64,000 bases of DNA, from NCBI GenBank assembly GCA_977006965.1, contig OZ345360.1, forward strand, positions 682,001 through 746,000. The letters are read 5' to 3'. Made by a program: the position numbers and the translations under genes. The stretch is from Phymatolithon calcareum. Taxonomy: Eukaryota; Rhodophyta; Florideophyceae; Hapalidiales. Positions 1-9,371 of the stretch are shown piece after piece. Below the pieces are notes generated by a model. It worked only from the letters and a program-made list of their open reading frames with translations. It searched no databases and was not told where the DNA came from. Numbering within the stretch: position 1 is the stretch's first letter; every line of letters starts with the position of its first letter.

Positions 1-1007
1 CCGACACCCTCAACATCAGATGACCACCACAGATCACAGTATGGTTCTGTGGACTTCAACAACGTCATTAACGCGGGATTCAGAGCAGTTATGCCTTTAG
101 ATTCCGGGTCATTATCAATAAGGATAAGCATCCCGCCCTTTCGCAATACGCGGAATCCCTCCTGCAGAGTGGGACGCATATCCGGAATTTCATGCACAAC
201 GTGCTGTAAACAGTACATGTCCTGACTTCCGTCCTTGAACTTGGTCTCCTCCATGAGTTCATGTCTGAAATCAATCCCGGGAACATCGACGGTAGTCCTA
301 GCCACTGCAATCATATATGGGCTCGCATCGATGCCGACAATGTCAATTTTTGCATTGTCCGCTGCGATTTGCTTCATCACACGGTGAACCGCTACTGTAC
401 TCAGTCCGACACCACAGCCAGGGTCCACAACTGCGATCTTACCTTGCTTTTGCAACTCATTGCGATACTCGGGAAACAGTTCCATTGCCACCGTGAAGGT
501 TTGAATTCTGTTCTCCACGACCAGCTCGAACGGCGAGAGTCCGCCAATATCAAAACCGGACTCTGACCACGTGCGATACGCAATGGCAACGCTTGCGGGT
601 AAGGCTTCGAACGCGGGCTGCCATCCCATGTTTCCGACAGAGTACGCATGGAACGGAGCGATGTAGTATGAAGGGTACTCCAAGGAGGGGTCTGTCACGG
701 CGGCGAGTAGTTCATCGCGTTTTGATTCCGGTAACAATCGCTCGAGTTCGCGAACATGCTTGGACCATTCAATGCCACCGCGTCGCGCATACCCTGCTAT
801 TATATTTCGCGACGCTGCTCGCATTAGCGCCCAAATTGGTGGAACGGAAATAATTGCATTCACTATCTGCCCACTAATACCCGGTGGTTTCGTCGCTCTT
901 TGCGGAGTTGCCCTTGGCGGCGCTACCGTGCATACCGGTCCATTGAGCTTCGTTCCAGGCCGACTGGATTGCGAGAGCTGTAGCGGGGTGGCTTTCGTGA
1001 ACGCCAT
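1..1007 (-). CDS. SAM-dependent class I methyltransferase, probably plastid-targeted (3' end beyond window)
   Basis: Open frame on the minus strand from the ATG at 1005-1007 to the window edge, so about 335 residues are visible and the C-terminus is missing. An in-frame stop lies just upstream of this ATG. The first ~45 residues (MAFTKATPLQLSQSS...) are rich in Ser/Thr/Ala/Arg/Pro and lack acidic residues, like an organellar transit peptide. The methyltransferase fold begins near residue 190: motif I VVDPGCGVGLSTVAV, then an acidic motif II region (IVGIDASPYMI), a CLQHVVHEIPD segment (motif IV/V) and GFRVLRKGGMLILIDNDPES (post-motif). This is the Methyltransf_11/25 pattern. The substrate cannot be read from the sequence. 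The next gene (1290-3671) lies upstream on the same strand, 282 bp away. Class assignment is firm; plastid location is inference. Confidence 0.82.
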   Translation of the reverse strand, partial: MAFTKATPLQLSQSSRPGTKLNGPVCTVAPPRATPQRATKPPGISGQIVNAIISVPPIWALMRAASRNIIAGYARRGGIEWSKHVRELERLLPESKRDELLAAVTDPSLEYPSYYIAPFHAYSVGNMGWQPAFEALPASVAIAYRTWSESGFDIGGLSPFELVVENRIQTFTVAMELFPEYRNELQKQGKIAVVDPGCGVGLSTVAVHRVMKQIAADNAKIDIVGIDASPYMIAVARTTVDVPGIDFRHELMEETKFKDGSQDMYCLQHVVHEIPDMRPTLQEGFRVLRKGGMLILIDNDPESKGITALNPALMTLLKSTEPYCDLWWSSDVEGV

Positions 1008-1289
1008 CGCATCTAGTGCGGGGGAACGACTAGCAGTGCCACCTCAGGAATCTCAATGTGCATCATAGGGAGATCAACAACAGCATGCGCCATGTCCTTC
1101 TATTATGATACAATTACCCCAACAAGCATATGAACAGCGCCCGAACACAATTCTTCCCCGCTTTGGGGTTGTTTATATACAAAAGTAACATAGAGTTGGA
1201 CACAATGACTGCAAACCCTTCGATTCTTGTGGTAGTAGTGATCCAACTGTACAACCTCCGTCATCCACGAAGAAACCTCCAACCACCTT

Positions 1290-3671
1290 CTACGCAGTTC
1301 CGAAAAATTTGCTCGCCGGATGTGGCAATAATATTCCGACCATTGCTAGAAGCAAAATGTATCCCAGTACAGCTCTAATCCCGTTTGGTTCAGTCAGCTC
1401 ATTCTTCGCTGGACGATCCAGACTCCAGGGTCCGAAAGTGACCGCCGCCAAAAACACAAAGTAGTACGGCACCTTTGCACTAGCAAGCAACAGGAAGAAT
1501 ATTGTCACTCTCGACGCGACAACAGCCGTCTTCCGCCCATATATTGCCGACACGATACGTCCACCATCCAATTGTCGAATTGGTAGCAGGTTTAAAGCTG
1601 CAATCGTCAAACAGTTTGCTCCTATAACAGCCAACGGATGTAACCCAATCCAAGACTTCCCGTAATCCACTAGAATTTGTCCCTGTGGGATGTAAGTTGT
1701 TAGAGCCCCTATCACCATCGAACTGGAGACCATCGACATTGAAACAGGAATCACAGACGGAAATGACGTTGATAACCTGAGTCCTTGCACAAGCAACACT
1801 AATGATACAACCAATAGAGTCAATGCACCAGAAAACGCAATGTCAAACAACGCAGCTCGCGTCGGTGTTGGCGACGCTAGTTGCACGACAGCTCCAAAAG
1901 ATCCGAGCTGATAAGACGGAATGAGATACGGTAATGCAATTCTTGTCTTCCGTCTAGCAGCCACAATGCGCTGCACCAACTGGGAGAACAGTATAATCAC
2001 CGCGATCGAAAAGCCCATGGACGAAATCGGCGCTTTTTGGAATAGCGTCTCTAAAAGCGTGAGATCGGTCGGCAACCCATAAGCAGAGCGAATGACACCG
2101 GAATGAAGGTTTGCGTATGCCCCACGAGCAAAGCATGTGGTGAGAGTTATGAATCCTATAGCGAGCGCAATTAACTTCTGACGTGGTGATGCCGGACGTC
2201 GGTCGCGCGCAGTAGGTACTACCACCACAACAGGTCGCAAATCCTCCTCTCCTTCCGCCAGACATAGCGTATACTTATCTCCAAGTCGCGCCGCCAGACG
2301 CTTCTCCAGCTTCGCAAGCGTAGCTTTCGGCTCCCCTCGAAGATTTCCCCGGAATATAAGACCGCCAGGATGTGATACCGTTTCCGTCGCGAAGAATGTC
2401 TCAGATCCAAATATCAGGCGAATAGCAGCAACGTCTTTCTGCGGAACTGATGTCACTTCGACAGCCGTTGTTCCGCCGGTGGCTGCTCCTACTTTTTCTT
2501 TGACTCCTGAAGTTCCTGTCGTTGTTGTAGACTTTTCACCTGACACATTGGTTGCAGCCTTGACTTTTCGAGTATTTTCATCAGACTCGCTCTTATCTTG
2601 GTCTTTCCCAGCCGCAGAACCGCTAGGCTTGTTTGGCAAATTCACAGCTTTGCTTTCAGATATTTCGGTAGTTTCTTTTCGCTCTGAAAAAACCTCGTCT
2701 TCAGTGCTGGATTCGCCCTTGCCTGCGCCAAACTGGCTGTGCGACTTTGCAGACGTTTGTTCCGTCTTGGACTTCTGTCCTAACCAAGGAATCAGCTTTG
2801 AAACTAAATTTCCGTTTCCAACTTCTTCTTCTTCTCGGTTCTTCTCCTTTTCACCCTTTTTCGGAGGAGGTTGATATAGTTCTTGAATTCCCCGGAGCCC
2901 GTCCAGGGGACTTTCACTTTTACGATTAGCTCGCTCTTTCTCCCCTTCTGTTTCCGCGGGCTCTCGAAATGCTTCTGTTTCCAAGGGCTTTGCGTTTTCC
3001 TTGCTGTCATTTCGCTTCGGAATGATAATGTCCAAAAATTTCTCGATCCAAGAATCGTCGTCTTGCGTTGGTTTTGGTCGGTTAGCCGTCACTTCCTTGC
3101 GTCGATTTGCCTCCAAGATATTTGCGACCAGAGTATTCAGTAGGCCTTTTTTGCTTTCTTCGCTAATTTCTTGTTCTTCCTGTCGCTCCCGTTCTGATGC
3201 TTCACCGTGAAGTCGAGTTATTCGAGTTGTGCTTTTTTCTTGAGCGTCCGCGCGGTCCGCCATTTTGCTTTCGCTGTTTTGCTCCAGCAATTCTGTGCTT
3301 GCAATCCGTTGCACTGGTTTCTTTGCATGCCCTTCGTCCAGCTTGTTTTCACGTTGACGTAAGTTCCACCACCTTCGTGTCCGCTTTTGCACTACAGGGT
3401 CGTCTTGTCCAAAATCATTTTTCCCGTTTCGATTTGTGGCTGATGCTTGCCATTCGGTAGGCCCCAATTGTCGTACAGGTGCACTGACGAGTGCTTGATG
3501 CGGACACACAAAAACGGATGTTGGACTTAGACTTCGTTGAAGAAACGTAGTCTGCAGCGCATGTCCATAATTACAGCCGCGCTGCGAAGATAGCAGCGGC
3601 TTTCCTCTTGAGTTGCGCGTATCTCTGGACAAAATATGCACGCCAGCCGAATGCTCGACGAAAGCTTTCAT
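1290..3671 (-). CDS. EGY-type site-2-protease homologue lacking the HExxH motif (EGY3-like pseudoprotease)
   Basis: 793 residues from an ATG at 3669-3671. The N-terminus (~70 residues, basic, Ser-rich) resembles a transit peptide. Residues ~85-420 are low-complexity and highly charged (Lys/Glu/Ser/Thr). From ~425 the EGY family pattern appears: FRGNLRG near 440 (the GNLRG motif), hydrophobic segments, LPYLIPSYQLGSFGAV near 580, and ALNLLPIRQLDGGRI near 700, the N-x2-P-x3-LDG motif holding the third zinc ligand. Where active family members have HExxH, this protein reads FSQLVQ (~561-566), so both zinc histidines and the catalytic Glu are absent. EGY3 of plants shows the same loss (known family). 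About seven to eight membrane segments follow, expected in a plastid membrane. Likely a non-proteolytic regulator; the partner is unknown. It is read without introns and is divergent from the helicase gene at 4225. Confidence 0.85.
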   Translation of the reverse strand: MKAFVEHSAGVHILSRDTRNSRGKPLLSSQRGCNYGHALQTTFLQRSLSPTSVFVCPHQALVSAPVRQLGPTEWQASATNRNGKNDFGQDDPVVQKRTRRWWNLRQRENKLDEGHAKKPVQRIASTELLEQNSESKMADRADAQEKSTTRITRLHGEASERERQEEQEISEESKKGLLNTLVANILEANRRKEVTANRPKPTQDDDSWIEKFLDIIIPKRNDSKENAKPLETEAFREPAETEGEKERANRKSESPLDGLRGIQELYQPPPKKGEKEKNREEEEVGNGNLVSKLIPWLGQKSKTEQTSAKSHSQFGAGKGESSTEDEVFSERKETTEISESKAVNLPNKPSGSAAGKDQDKSESDENTRKVKAATNVSGEKSTTTTGTSGVKEKVGAATGGTTAVEVTSVPQKDVAAIRLIFGSETFFATETVSHPGGLIFRGNLRGEPKATLAKLEKRLAARLGDKYTLCLAEGEEDLRPVVVVVPTARDRRPASPRQKLIALAIGFITLTTCFARGAYANLHSGVIRSAYGLPTDLTLLETLFQKAPISSMGFSIAVIILFSQLVQRIVAARRKTRIALPYLIPSYQLGSFGAVVQLASPTPTRAALFDIAFSGALTLLVVSLVLLVQGLRLSTSFPSVIPVSMSMVSSSMVIGALTTYIPQGQILVDYGKSWIGLHPLAVIGANCLTIAALNLLPIRQLDGGRIVSAIYGRKTAVVASRVTIFFLLLASAKVPYYFVFLAAVTFGPWSLDRPAKNELTEPNGIRAVLGYILLLAMVGILLPHPASKFFGTA

Positions 3672-4224
3672 GTTAAGACAACACAGCGGGAATCAACGCA
3701 TTCCTTCTCGCGCCTATTACAGTCGCATTAGCTCACAGTTAATTATGCTCTTTCCTTGACTTCGGGGAACAATTGACATAAAAAGCAGCTCGCATTCAAA
3801 GCCCGACCTGTCAGGGTGTCGGTTCTGGGCATGAGCCGGCCGAATGTACAAACAAGGCAGTGTCGTGGACACAGAGCACCTTGCCAGTGGATGTGATCTC
3901 AGCAACGCAATTGCACACGAAAGAACAATTCGATTCTGCGAGATATTATCATACGTAAACTTATGAGAGGCAGTAACTAAAGACTCTGCAGGAGCCGCGG
4001 GAGGCATTTGTATAGCGAGGCTAATTTACTCTACTGTCGAGTCTCTCTTGTCCAAGGGTACTGCACTATGATATAGGGCAGGAAGCCTTTATAGAAGACA
4101 GTTCCAAAGACTGGCCAATGCCGTAGTATTGCCGGTCTGAAAAGTCAGGTCATTGTCAAGCAATCTGGGGTTCGTGCTCAGCACTGGTGTTTTCATAGCT
4201 TCCTGCACACATCATTCATGCGCG
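3672..4224. promoter_or_regulatory. Divergent intergenic region between the EGY-like gene and PRP28
   Basis: 553 bp separate the two divergent ATGs and must hold both promoters and 5' UTRs. No repeat, tRNA or convincing coding frame is seen. The open frame does extend upstream of the PRP28 ATG to 4153, but only through a TTG codon, so I treat that part as 5' UTR. Confidence 0.4.
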
Positions 4225-6138
4225 ATGGACAAGAAAAGGAGGCAGCCCTTGTCTTTGGCAGAACTGAAAAGGCGTCGTGAACTTGAGAAGGAGCGACAGT
4301 CCAAGCCAGTATTTATATCGGAAAAACAACGGGCACATATGAAGAGAATGGCAGAATTGGAGAAGCGTGCAGAAGAGAAGAGAGCTCGTGAAAATGGATC
4401 GCGAAACACATCTCTACCAGAGACATCAAAAGAGCAGTCGCACAAAAAAATTTCTGCTGCTTCCTCTGGTGATATTCATGTCGACCATCGAGAACGACGA
4501 GCAATCCAACAACAATACATGAACGAACGTGCCGACGCAGTCCGTGAGAAGGGCAAGAATCCAGCGAAGGGAAACGAAAAGTTTCGCTTCCGTTTTGATT
4601 GGGACGCGACCGATGATACAATGGCCGAAGAGGACGAATTGCGTCTGCAGCTGCGACGAAAAATGGAGAAGTCTGCTGTGCAATATGGCCGGCGGCGATA
4701 CGGCGGCAAGAGCGATGAGTTCGAAGTGAAAGGACGACTGAACGGCCATCGGGCTGTTCAGGGTACCAAGAAGCGCCGACGGACCTACGATAACCGAAGG
4801 TGGTCGGACAAGTCTCGTGATGAGATGACGGACCGAGACTGGCGCATATTCCGGGAGGACTTTTTGATATCCTTTCGTGGTGGTCGAGCACCGCATCCCG
4901 CTCGCAACTGGGGGGAAACAGGGCTTCCACAAAGCATTCTACGTCTCGTGGTGGCAAAGTACGAAAAGCCATCACCAATCCAGATGGCGACAATTCCAAT
5001 TTGTTTGCAGCATTCTGACGTCATCGGTCTAGCAGAAACCGGTTCTGGTAAAACCGCGGCCTATGTACTGCCAATGCTCACGCACATCGCGGGGCTACCG
5101 CCAATGTCGATGGAAATTGCGGCATACGGACCGTACGCTCTTGTGTTGGCGCCGACTCGTGAGCTGGCGCAGCAGATTGACGCCGAGTCGCGCAAGTTTG
5201 CGGTGCCGCTTGGCTATCGCGTGGTGACGGTTATCGGTGGTCAGGATCTAGAAGCACAGGCGAGTGAATTGCAAACGGGAGCTGAAATTGTGATTTGTAC
5301 TCCTGGGCGTATGGCGGACCTCATTTCTCGGAGGATGGCGGCGCTGGGAAACTGCAATTTCGTGGTGTTGGATGAAGCCGATCGCATGGTCGACATGGGG
5401 TTTGAGCCGAAGGTGCAAGAGATTTTGTCAGCGATGCCTCCGCAAATTCCAGATGAAAGCGACAAACAGGCGAAGCAAAGGCAAACACTAATGTTCAGCG
5501 CGACAATGGTTCCGGCAGTGGAGAGACTAGCACGTTCATATCTGCTGCAGCCTGTGATTGTAACAATTGGTGAGACAGGACAGGCAGCGGATAATGTTGA
5601 GCAACGCGTTGAATACTTTGAAACAGAGGGTCGACGGAAGAACAGATTGTTGGAGCTACTCCAGAAACTGCAGTCACCTGTGCTGGTGTTTGTCAATACG
5701 AAAAGCGGATGTGAAACTATTGCAAGGTTTGTGGAAAACAATACTGGAATCCGGGCAGTCGTGATGCATTCCGGAAAATCGCAGGAAGTTCGCGAAAGTA
5801 ATTTAGAAGGATTCCGAACGGGGCGCTTTGAAGTAATGATTGCGACTGATGTACTCGGTCGCGGCATTGATATCAAAGGGATCAAAAACGTCGTTAACTA
5901 CGAGGTTCCGACTTCGATCGACACGTATACTCATCGAATTGGGCGTACGGGGCGTGCTGGGGAGAAGGGAACTGCGTGGTCGCTCACGACTGCAGCGGAT
6001 TCCGAGATTTTTCCTGCATTGCGAGCGGTTCTTGAGAAGGCTGGGGCTTCTATTCCGCACCAGATTGCTCGGCATGACTCCTCGGGGTTTTCGAGAAACG
6101 GACGACAGCAGGTGTTTGGCAAGCCGATTATTGACTAA
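4225..6138 (+). CDS. PRP28: DEAD-box ATP-dependent RNA helicase, Prp28/DDX23 (U5-100K) type
   Basis: 637 residues from the first ATG of the frame at 4225. The N-terminus (MDKKRRQPLSLAELKRRREL...) matches the Lys/Arg/Glu-rich head of U5-100K proteins, followed by a charged region to ~200. The helicase core shows the W-x-E lead-in and Q motif (PSPIQMATIPI, ~250), Walker A AETGSGKT (~269), PTRELAQQI, TPGRM, DEAD (~382), SAT (~424), and domain 2 with HSGK, ATDVLGRGIDI and HRIGRTGR (~569). Prp28 proteins exchange U1 for U6 at the 5' splice site during spliceosome assembly in the nucleus. All catalytic motifs look intact. It is somewhat shorter than animal DDX23, which carries an RS domain at its N-terminus. 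No intron is needed. Confidence 0.95.
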   Translation: MDKKRRQPLSLAELKRRRELEKERQSKPVFISEKQRAHMKRMAELEKRAEEKRARENGSRNTSLPETSKEQSHKKISAASSGDIHVDHRERRAIQQQYMNERADAVREKGKNPAKGNEKFRFRFDWDATDDTMAEEDELRLQLRRKMEKSAVQYGRRRYGGKSDEFEVKGRLNGHRAVQGTKKRRRTYDNRRWSDKSRDEMTDRDWRIFREDFLISFRGGRAPHPARNWGETGLPQSILRLVVAKYEKPSPIQMATIPICLQHSDVIGLAETGSGKTAAYVLPMLTHIAGLPPMSMEIAAYGPYALVLAPTRELAQQIDAESRKFAVPLGYRVVTVIGGQDLEAQASELQTGAEIVICTPGRMADLISRRMAALGNCNFVVLDEADRMVDMGFEPKVQEILSAMPPQIPDESDKQAKQRQTLMFSATMVPAVERLARSYLLQPVIVTIGETGQAADNVEQRVEYFETEGRRKNRLLELLQKLQSPVLVFVNTKSGCETIARFVENNTGIRAVVMHSGKSQEVRESNLEGFRTGRFEVMIATDVLGRGIDIKGIKNVVNYEVPTSIDTYTHRIGRTGRAGEKGTAWSLTTAADSEIFPALRAVLEKAGASIPHQIARHDSSGFSRNGRQQVFGKPIID

Positions 6139-7442
6139 TAACATAAATCAATCATGACCACATGCAATGCTGGAGGAAATGCTTCAATTTGTCGGACGAC
6201 GACATTCTTTCAATTCCTGTAAATTTGCACAGCAAGCATTGGATGGTCGACGTTTTGACATGCAGGGACAGTCAAATTCTTTATGTTCAATCCTTCGGAG
6301 ACGACGGTTTAACTCAAGGCCTGCATAACTTGATGAAATGAGCTCGGAATGAGAGCGAATGGAAGACGCGTCTGAAGTTTGTAGCTATGTGAAGTCAACC
6401 CGCGATGATGCCTCACACAACTACAGCAGTACAGATTTGAAGATTGTTGGCTGTTTGTGTGCCGAGGAACACAGAAAGAACGTGCAGAACTTATCACATG
6501 CGCTGCTTGGCCCCGGGAATCGCACGCGAAGGTCTGTGCAGGCGTACCCTGTAGAGAATAATGGTACTTGGGTCATGTTCTGTTTGCACTTGGACTACGA
6601 AGAGAACGTTCATGATCGGGACACTGAATTTTGCTTAAATATTGGGCATCGTCCTGTCGCTGTGGAAGGGCATGTCTTTATCTCTTTCGCATGGATGAAG
6701 GTCGGAAAAAGCCTGTGCCAAATTTGTTCTTGACTTTCTCGAAGGCGGTCGACTACCGAGGAACTTAGAAAACGGGTCACCAATATCTCTATTAATGTTA
6801 GGGTGGCGTCTGCGTCTATTCATATAGTATTATCTGTGCACACAAACAGTAATGCGGAGTTGCGGGGCCCTGGGCCGTCCATGGTGCTGGCCAGGCTGGC
6901 GGTCGCCGAAAGTATTTGATGTAGTCAATATCCTCGTTTGGTGGATTCAGGGTCGTCTTTTCGAATATATCCCGTCGAGAGTGGGGACGTTTCGAGAAAT
7001 CGGCCTTGATAGTGAAATTTTTTTATGCAGTACAAAGACATCGTCCAGTTCATGACGCGGCGCGAAATAGCTTCGTGATGACATTAAGAATGGTAAAACG
7101 AAGATAATTCAATCCCCAAATCAGATGGAAAGTGGAGGTCGCAGTGCTTTTCCCCATATTGTCATTTCCATCCTATCCATCTTGTGCAGAGCTGGTTGAG
7201 GTCCAAATGGTGTCTAACCATCATATTTAGAACCACAGCCGACGAAAGGGACGAAGAAGTGGAGGCCACACACTCATGAGGAGTCCGCAACGAAGTCGCT
7301 CTTGGTGTGTAGGCAGCTGTAGCCTCGTGAGTTTTGTACCCTTAGAAACGAGTACGACTTGTTCCTTGGAGATAACATTGCATCACCCATCTCGCTGTAC
7401 AGAATAGGCGGGGCTAGTTTCTAGGGTAGCTTAAACCTACCC
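6139..7442. other. Gene-poor intergenic stretch
   Basis: 1.3 kb after PRP28 with no recognisable gene. One ATG frame of 124 codons (6359-6733, plus strand) is present, but its translation has no motif I recognise and its codon use does not stand out, so it is not called. The rest is moderately AT-rich and holds the PRP28 3' UTR. Confidence 0.4.
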
Positions 7443-7605
7443 ATGATTTCCACTTCGTCTAATGACGAGCGGCGGGCAGAGAAGAAGCGTGCTTACAATA
7501 GCTAACAGGATTAACGCCCTGCCGTAATCTAAGTAAAGGTAAAAATAGATGCGCTGCTTGCTAGCCCTGTTGGGGAATAAAGCATTCATTACTATGATTT
7601 CCACT
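7443..7605 (+). mobile_element. Short non-LTR retroelement 3' end with 12-bp target-site duplication
   Basis: A 139-bp insert (7455-7593) is flanked by perfect 12-bp direct repeats ATGATTTCCACT at 7443-7454 and 7594-7605. The insert ends on the plus strand with AATAAAGCATTCATT, a 3'-tail pattern of SINE or 5'-truncated LINE copies. A second, diverged copy in opposite orientation lies at 27248-27427, also with its own target-site duplication and an (AAT)n-type tail. The shared core includes a stretch around GGCGGGCAGAGAAG and CTTACAATAGCTAACAGG. Coding capacity is not apparent. Confidence 0.75.
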
Positions 7606-7719
7606 CTTGGCGCTTGAGAGATACAAAACCCCCTGCGGAGGCCGGCTCCTCGGGATGCGAACTCTCCGAGATCACCACAAGGCATTCATCTAAGAAGGTG
7701 GAAATAGAGTCCAGAACGT

Positions 7720-7995
7720 GAAAAGCGCACCAGCGAGATGACTAGCTACCGTGAGCGTCCTAAATGGTTTCCAACCCGGGGCATCCCTTTGAAGGACGGC
7801 GATTGAAGATTGGCCATGTAGCGATATAGATGTTAAGCTTCCCCAAGGTCTGCACATTGTGCAGCTTGGGCAGCTGTTGTGACATCAAGTACCACTCGTA
7901 TCTGTTAAGTCTACTGGAGCCGTAAGGATGTGGAGTTGTTTACCAGCTCTGATAAATCCCGCAATAAAAGAAAGAAAGAAAGAAAAGCGCACCAG
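7720..7995 (+). mobile_element. 5'-truncated LINE-like fragment with (AAAG)n tail and 14-bp target-site duplication
   Basis: An insert of about 248 bp (7734-7981) ends in an AAAAGAAAGAAAGAAAG tail and is bounded by the direct repeat GAAAAGCGCACCAG at 7720-7733 and 7982-7995. Tail plus target-site duplication are diagnostic of target-primed reverse transcription. The AAAG tail resembles that of the RNase H-bearing LINE copies at 23.4 kb and 41.15 kb, but the body is too short to prove it is the same family. Confidence 0.72.
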
Positions 7996-9151
7996 GGTGG
8001 ATTCTATCCCGAGTGGTACACATTCATATTTATTGAGGAACAACATCAACGTCCTCCTAACGAGCCATCGCTTTCGCGAATGTAGTTTTGAGTTTTGACG
8101 CCGAGAGACGGCACGCCCAACAAAACTAGAATCATATGACAACTGTTTCGTTGACGCCTTACCGGAGCACCGTACACTCTAGAGCGTCAAGTGTTCTATC
8201 GTTCCCGTTATGTTCATGGTCAATGCCCGAAACCTTATGGAGTATTACATCCACGCGTCTGTTGGAAAATTTTGCCCATGGGGGATTACCGGCAGCTTCC
8301 ACAGTGAGCGTGATCTCTATACAGGACAGCATATTCAACTTTGACATTTCTTGTCGCGCGAGGTCATCGGCAGCTTGCTTTTAGACATGCACAACGGCCT
8401 AGTATTCGCATGCCATATACGATCCCCCCGCTTGCTGCGTAAGATCCATAATTCCTGGATCAGTTCGTTTCTCCGTACGTGTGCGACTGCCCACTCAGGT
8501 CGTCGATGTAAATTTAGCTCTACGTAAACTATCGAATGACGCTTTCACGCGCGACCAGGAATTTCGACAGTTTATAAATCTCGTGAACGACAGAAAAGCC
8601 TCCGGTCGCACAAGATGCCGGCTCCTGCAAGTATCGCTCATGAGGGTTTCAGTGCTGCATGGCGTAAAAATCCGCACGCTATGGACGTAGTGGTGATTGT
8701 CCGGTCATATATGGAACGTGAGCGTACAATACGATAACGCGCTGTTTGCAAGCAGGCAGGGTCTTCTTGCAGACAGGAGAGTGATATCATGGGCTTTCTG
8801 TGCTCAGGTAGCCACTTTCGCTATCGGCGTCCCCTTCATGTGCACACAGCTGGGGTTCTTGGCGGTGGCGGCTCCCTGGACGCCCATCTCGGCCCTGTAT
8901 TGTAGCTTAAATCGGTAAGCTGTGCAATCCATTTCGTAATTTTTACAGAGACTGGACTAAGAAAACGTTTCTACAAGTCTTGTACGGTGGGCTTCTCCTG
9001 AGCCGTTGTTTCAAGAGCGTGATTTTCGAGTGCTATGTTGTTGAAAGCAGGCTTGTTAAAGGGGTGAGAGGAGTTTGATTCAACTACATTTTATGATACT
9101 ACACGTTGTGTTGATTAACCTAGGCAATTTCATTCGAGCTCATACATGTGG
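7996..9151. other. Intergenic stretch before tRNA-Thr
   Basis: About 1.15 kb with no coding frame that I can support on either strand and no recognisable repeat. It contains the 5' flank of the tRNA-Thr gene. Confidence 0.4.
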
Positions 9152-9169
9152 GCCACAGTAGCATAGTGG

Positions 9170-9190
9170 CTTCCTTACCTGCAAGCCCAT
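9170..9190 (+). other. Putative D-loop intron of tRNA-Thr (about 21 nt)
   Basis: The D loop runs 9165-9193. It begins AGTGG and ends in A, as a mature loop of about 8 nt would; the excess of about 21 nt lies between. Exact splice points are not fixed by the sequence alone, so these borders are approximate. Confidence 0.75.
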
Positions 9191-9209
9191 CGAATGCGTT
9201 GGTCTTGTA

Positions 9210-9224
9210 CCGTTTGATCGCGTC
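9210..9224 (+). other. Anticodon-loop intron of tRNA-Thr at canonical 37/38 position (15 nt)
   Basis: Removing CCGTTTGATCGCGTC leaves the seven-base loop CTTGTAA. The interruption lies directly after position 37, the normal site of eukaryotic tRNA introns. Confidence 0.88.
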
Positions 9225-9245
9225 AACCAAAGATCACGGGTTCAA

Positions 9246-9262
9246 AGCGTCATCGTCTGAAA
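9246..9262 (+). other. Putative T-loop intron of tRNA-Thr (about 17 nt)
   Basis: The T loop runs 9241-9264, starts TTCAA and ends AT. Removing about 17 nt gives TTCAAAT, a normal seven-base T loop that also restores the B-box sequence GGTTCAAATCCC. The borders can slide by one or two bases. Confidence 0.82.
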
Positions 9263-9285
9263 ATCCCGTCTGTGGCTTCCACTTC

Positions 9286-9290
9286 TTTTT
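9286..9290 (+). terminator. RNA polymerase III T5 terminator of tRNA-Thr
   Basis: TTTTT starts 9 nt after the discriminator base of the tRNA gene, where a Pol III stop is expected. Confidence 0.7.
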
Positions 9291-9371
9291 GGCGTTTGAG
9301 CTTCTCTCTCGTATCACTCTTGTCTTCCTCTGTTTCCATTTTGTGCTCCACGGGACATTTAATCGTCGACA

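Larger units (their letters stand above)
9152..9277 (+). tRNA. tRNA-Thr (anticodon TGT) interrupted in D, anticodon and T loops
   Basis: Every helix pairs perfectly by eye. Acceptor stem: GCCACAG (9152-9158) with CTGTGGC (9270-9276). D stem: GCAT (9161-9164) with ATGC (9194-9197). Anticodon stem: TTGGT (9199-9203) with ACCAA (9226-9230). T stem: ACGGG (9236-9240) with CCCGT (9265-9269). The A box TAGCATAGTGG starts at 9159. The spliced anticodon arm would read TTGGT-CTTGTAA-ACCAA, the usual tRNA-Thr(UGU) arm. The variable loop AGATC has 5 nt and the discriminator is T9277. The three loops are oversized: D loop 29 nt, anticodon loop 22 nt, T loop 24 nt, implying introns of about 21, 15 and 17 nt and a mature RNA of about 73 nt before CCA addition. 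A T5 tract follows at 9286. Confidence 0.93.

Noticed and set aside
2479-2874. Plus-strand frame antisense to the EGY-like gene
   Set aside because: Ser/Phe-rich mirror of the Lys/Glu-rich coding region on the minus strand; a shadow.
4153-4224. 24-residue N-terminal extension of PRP28
   Set aside because: It would start on TTG; the family N-terminus begins naturally at the ATG at 4225.
6359-6733. ATG-started frame of 124 codons after PRP28
   Set aside because: No motif, no similarity to any family I know, and antisense frames of similar length exist. Not enough to call a gene.
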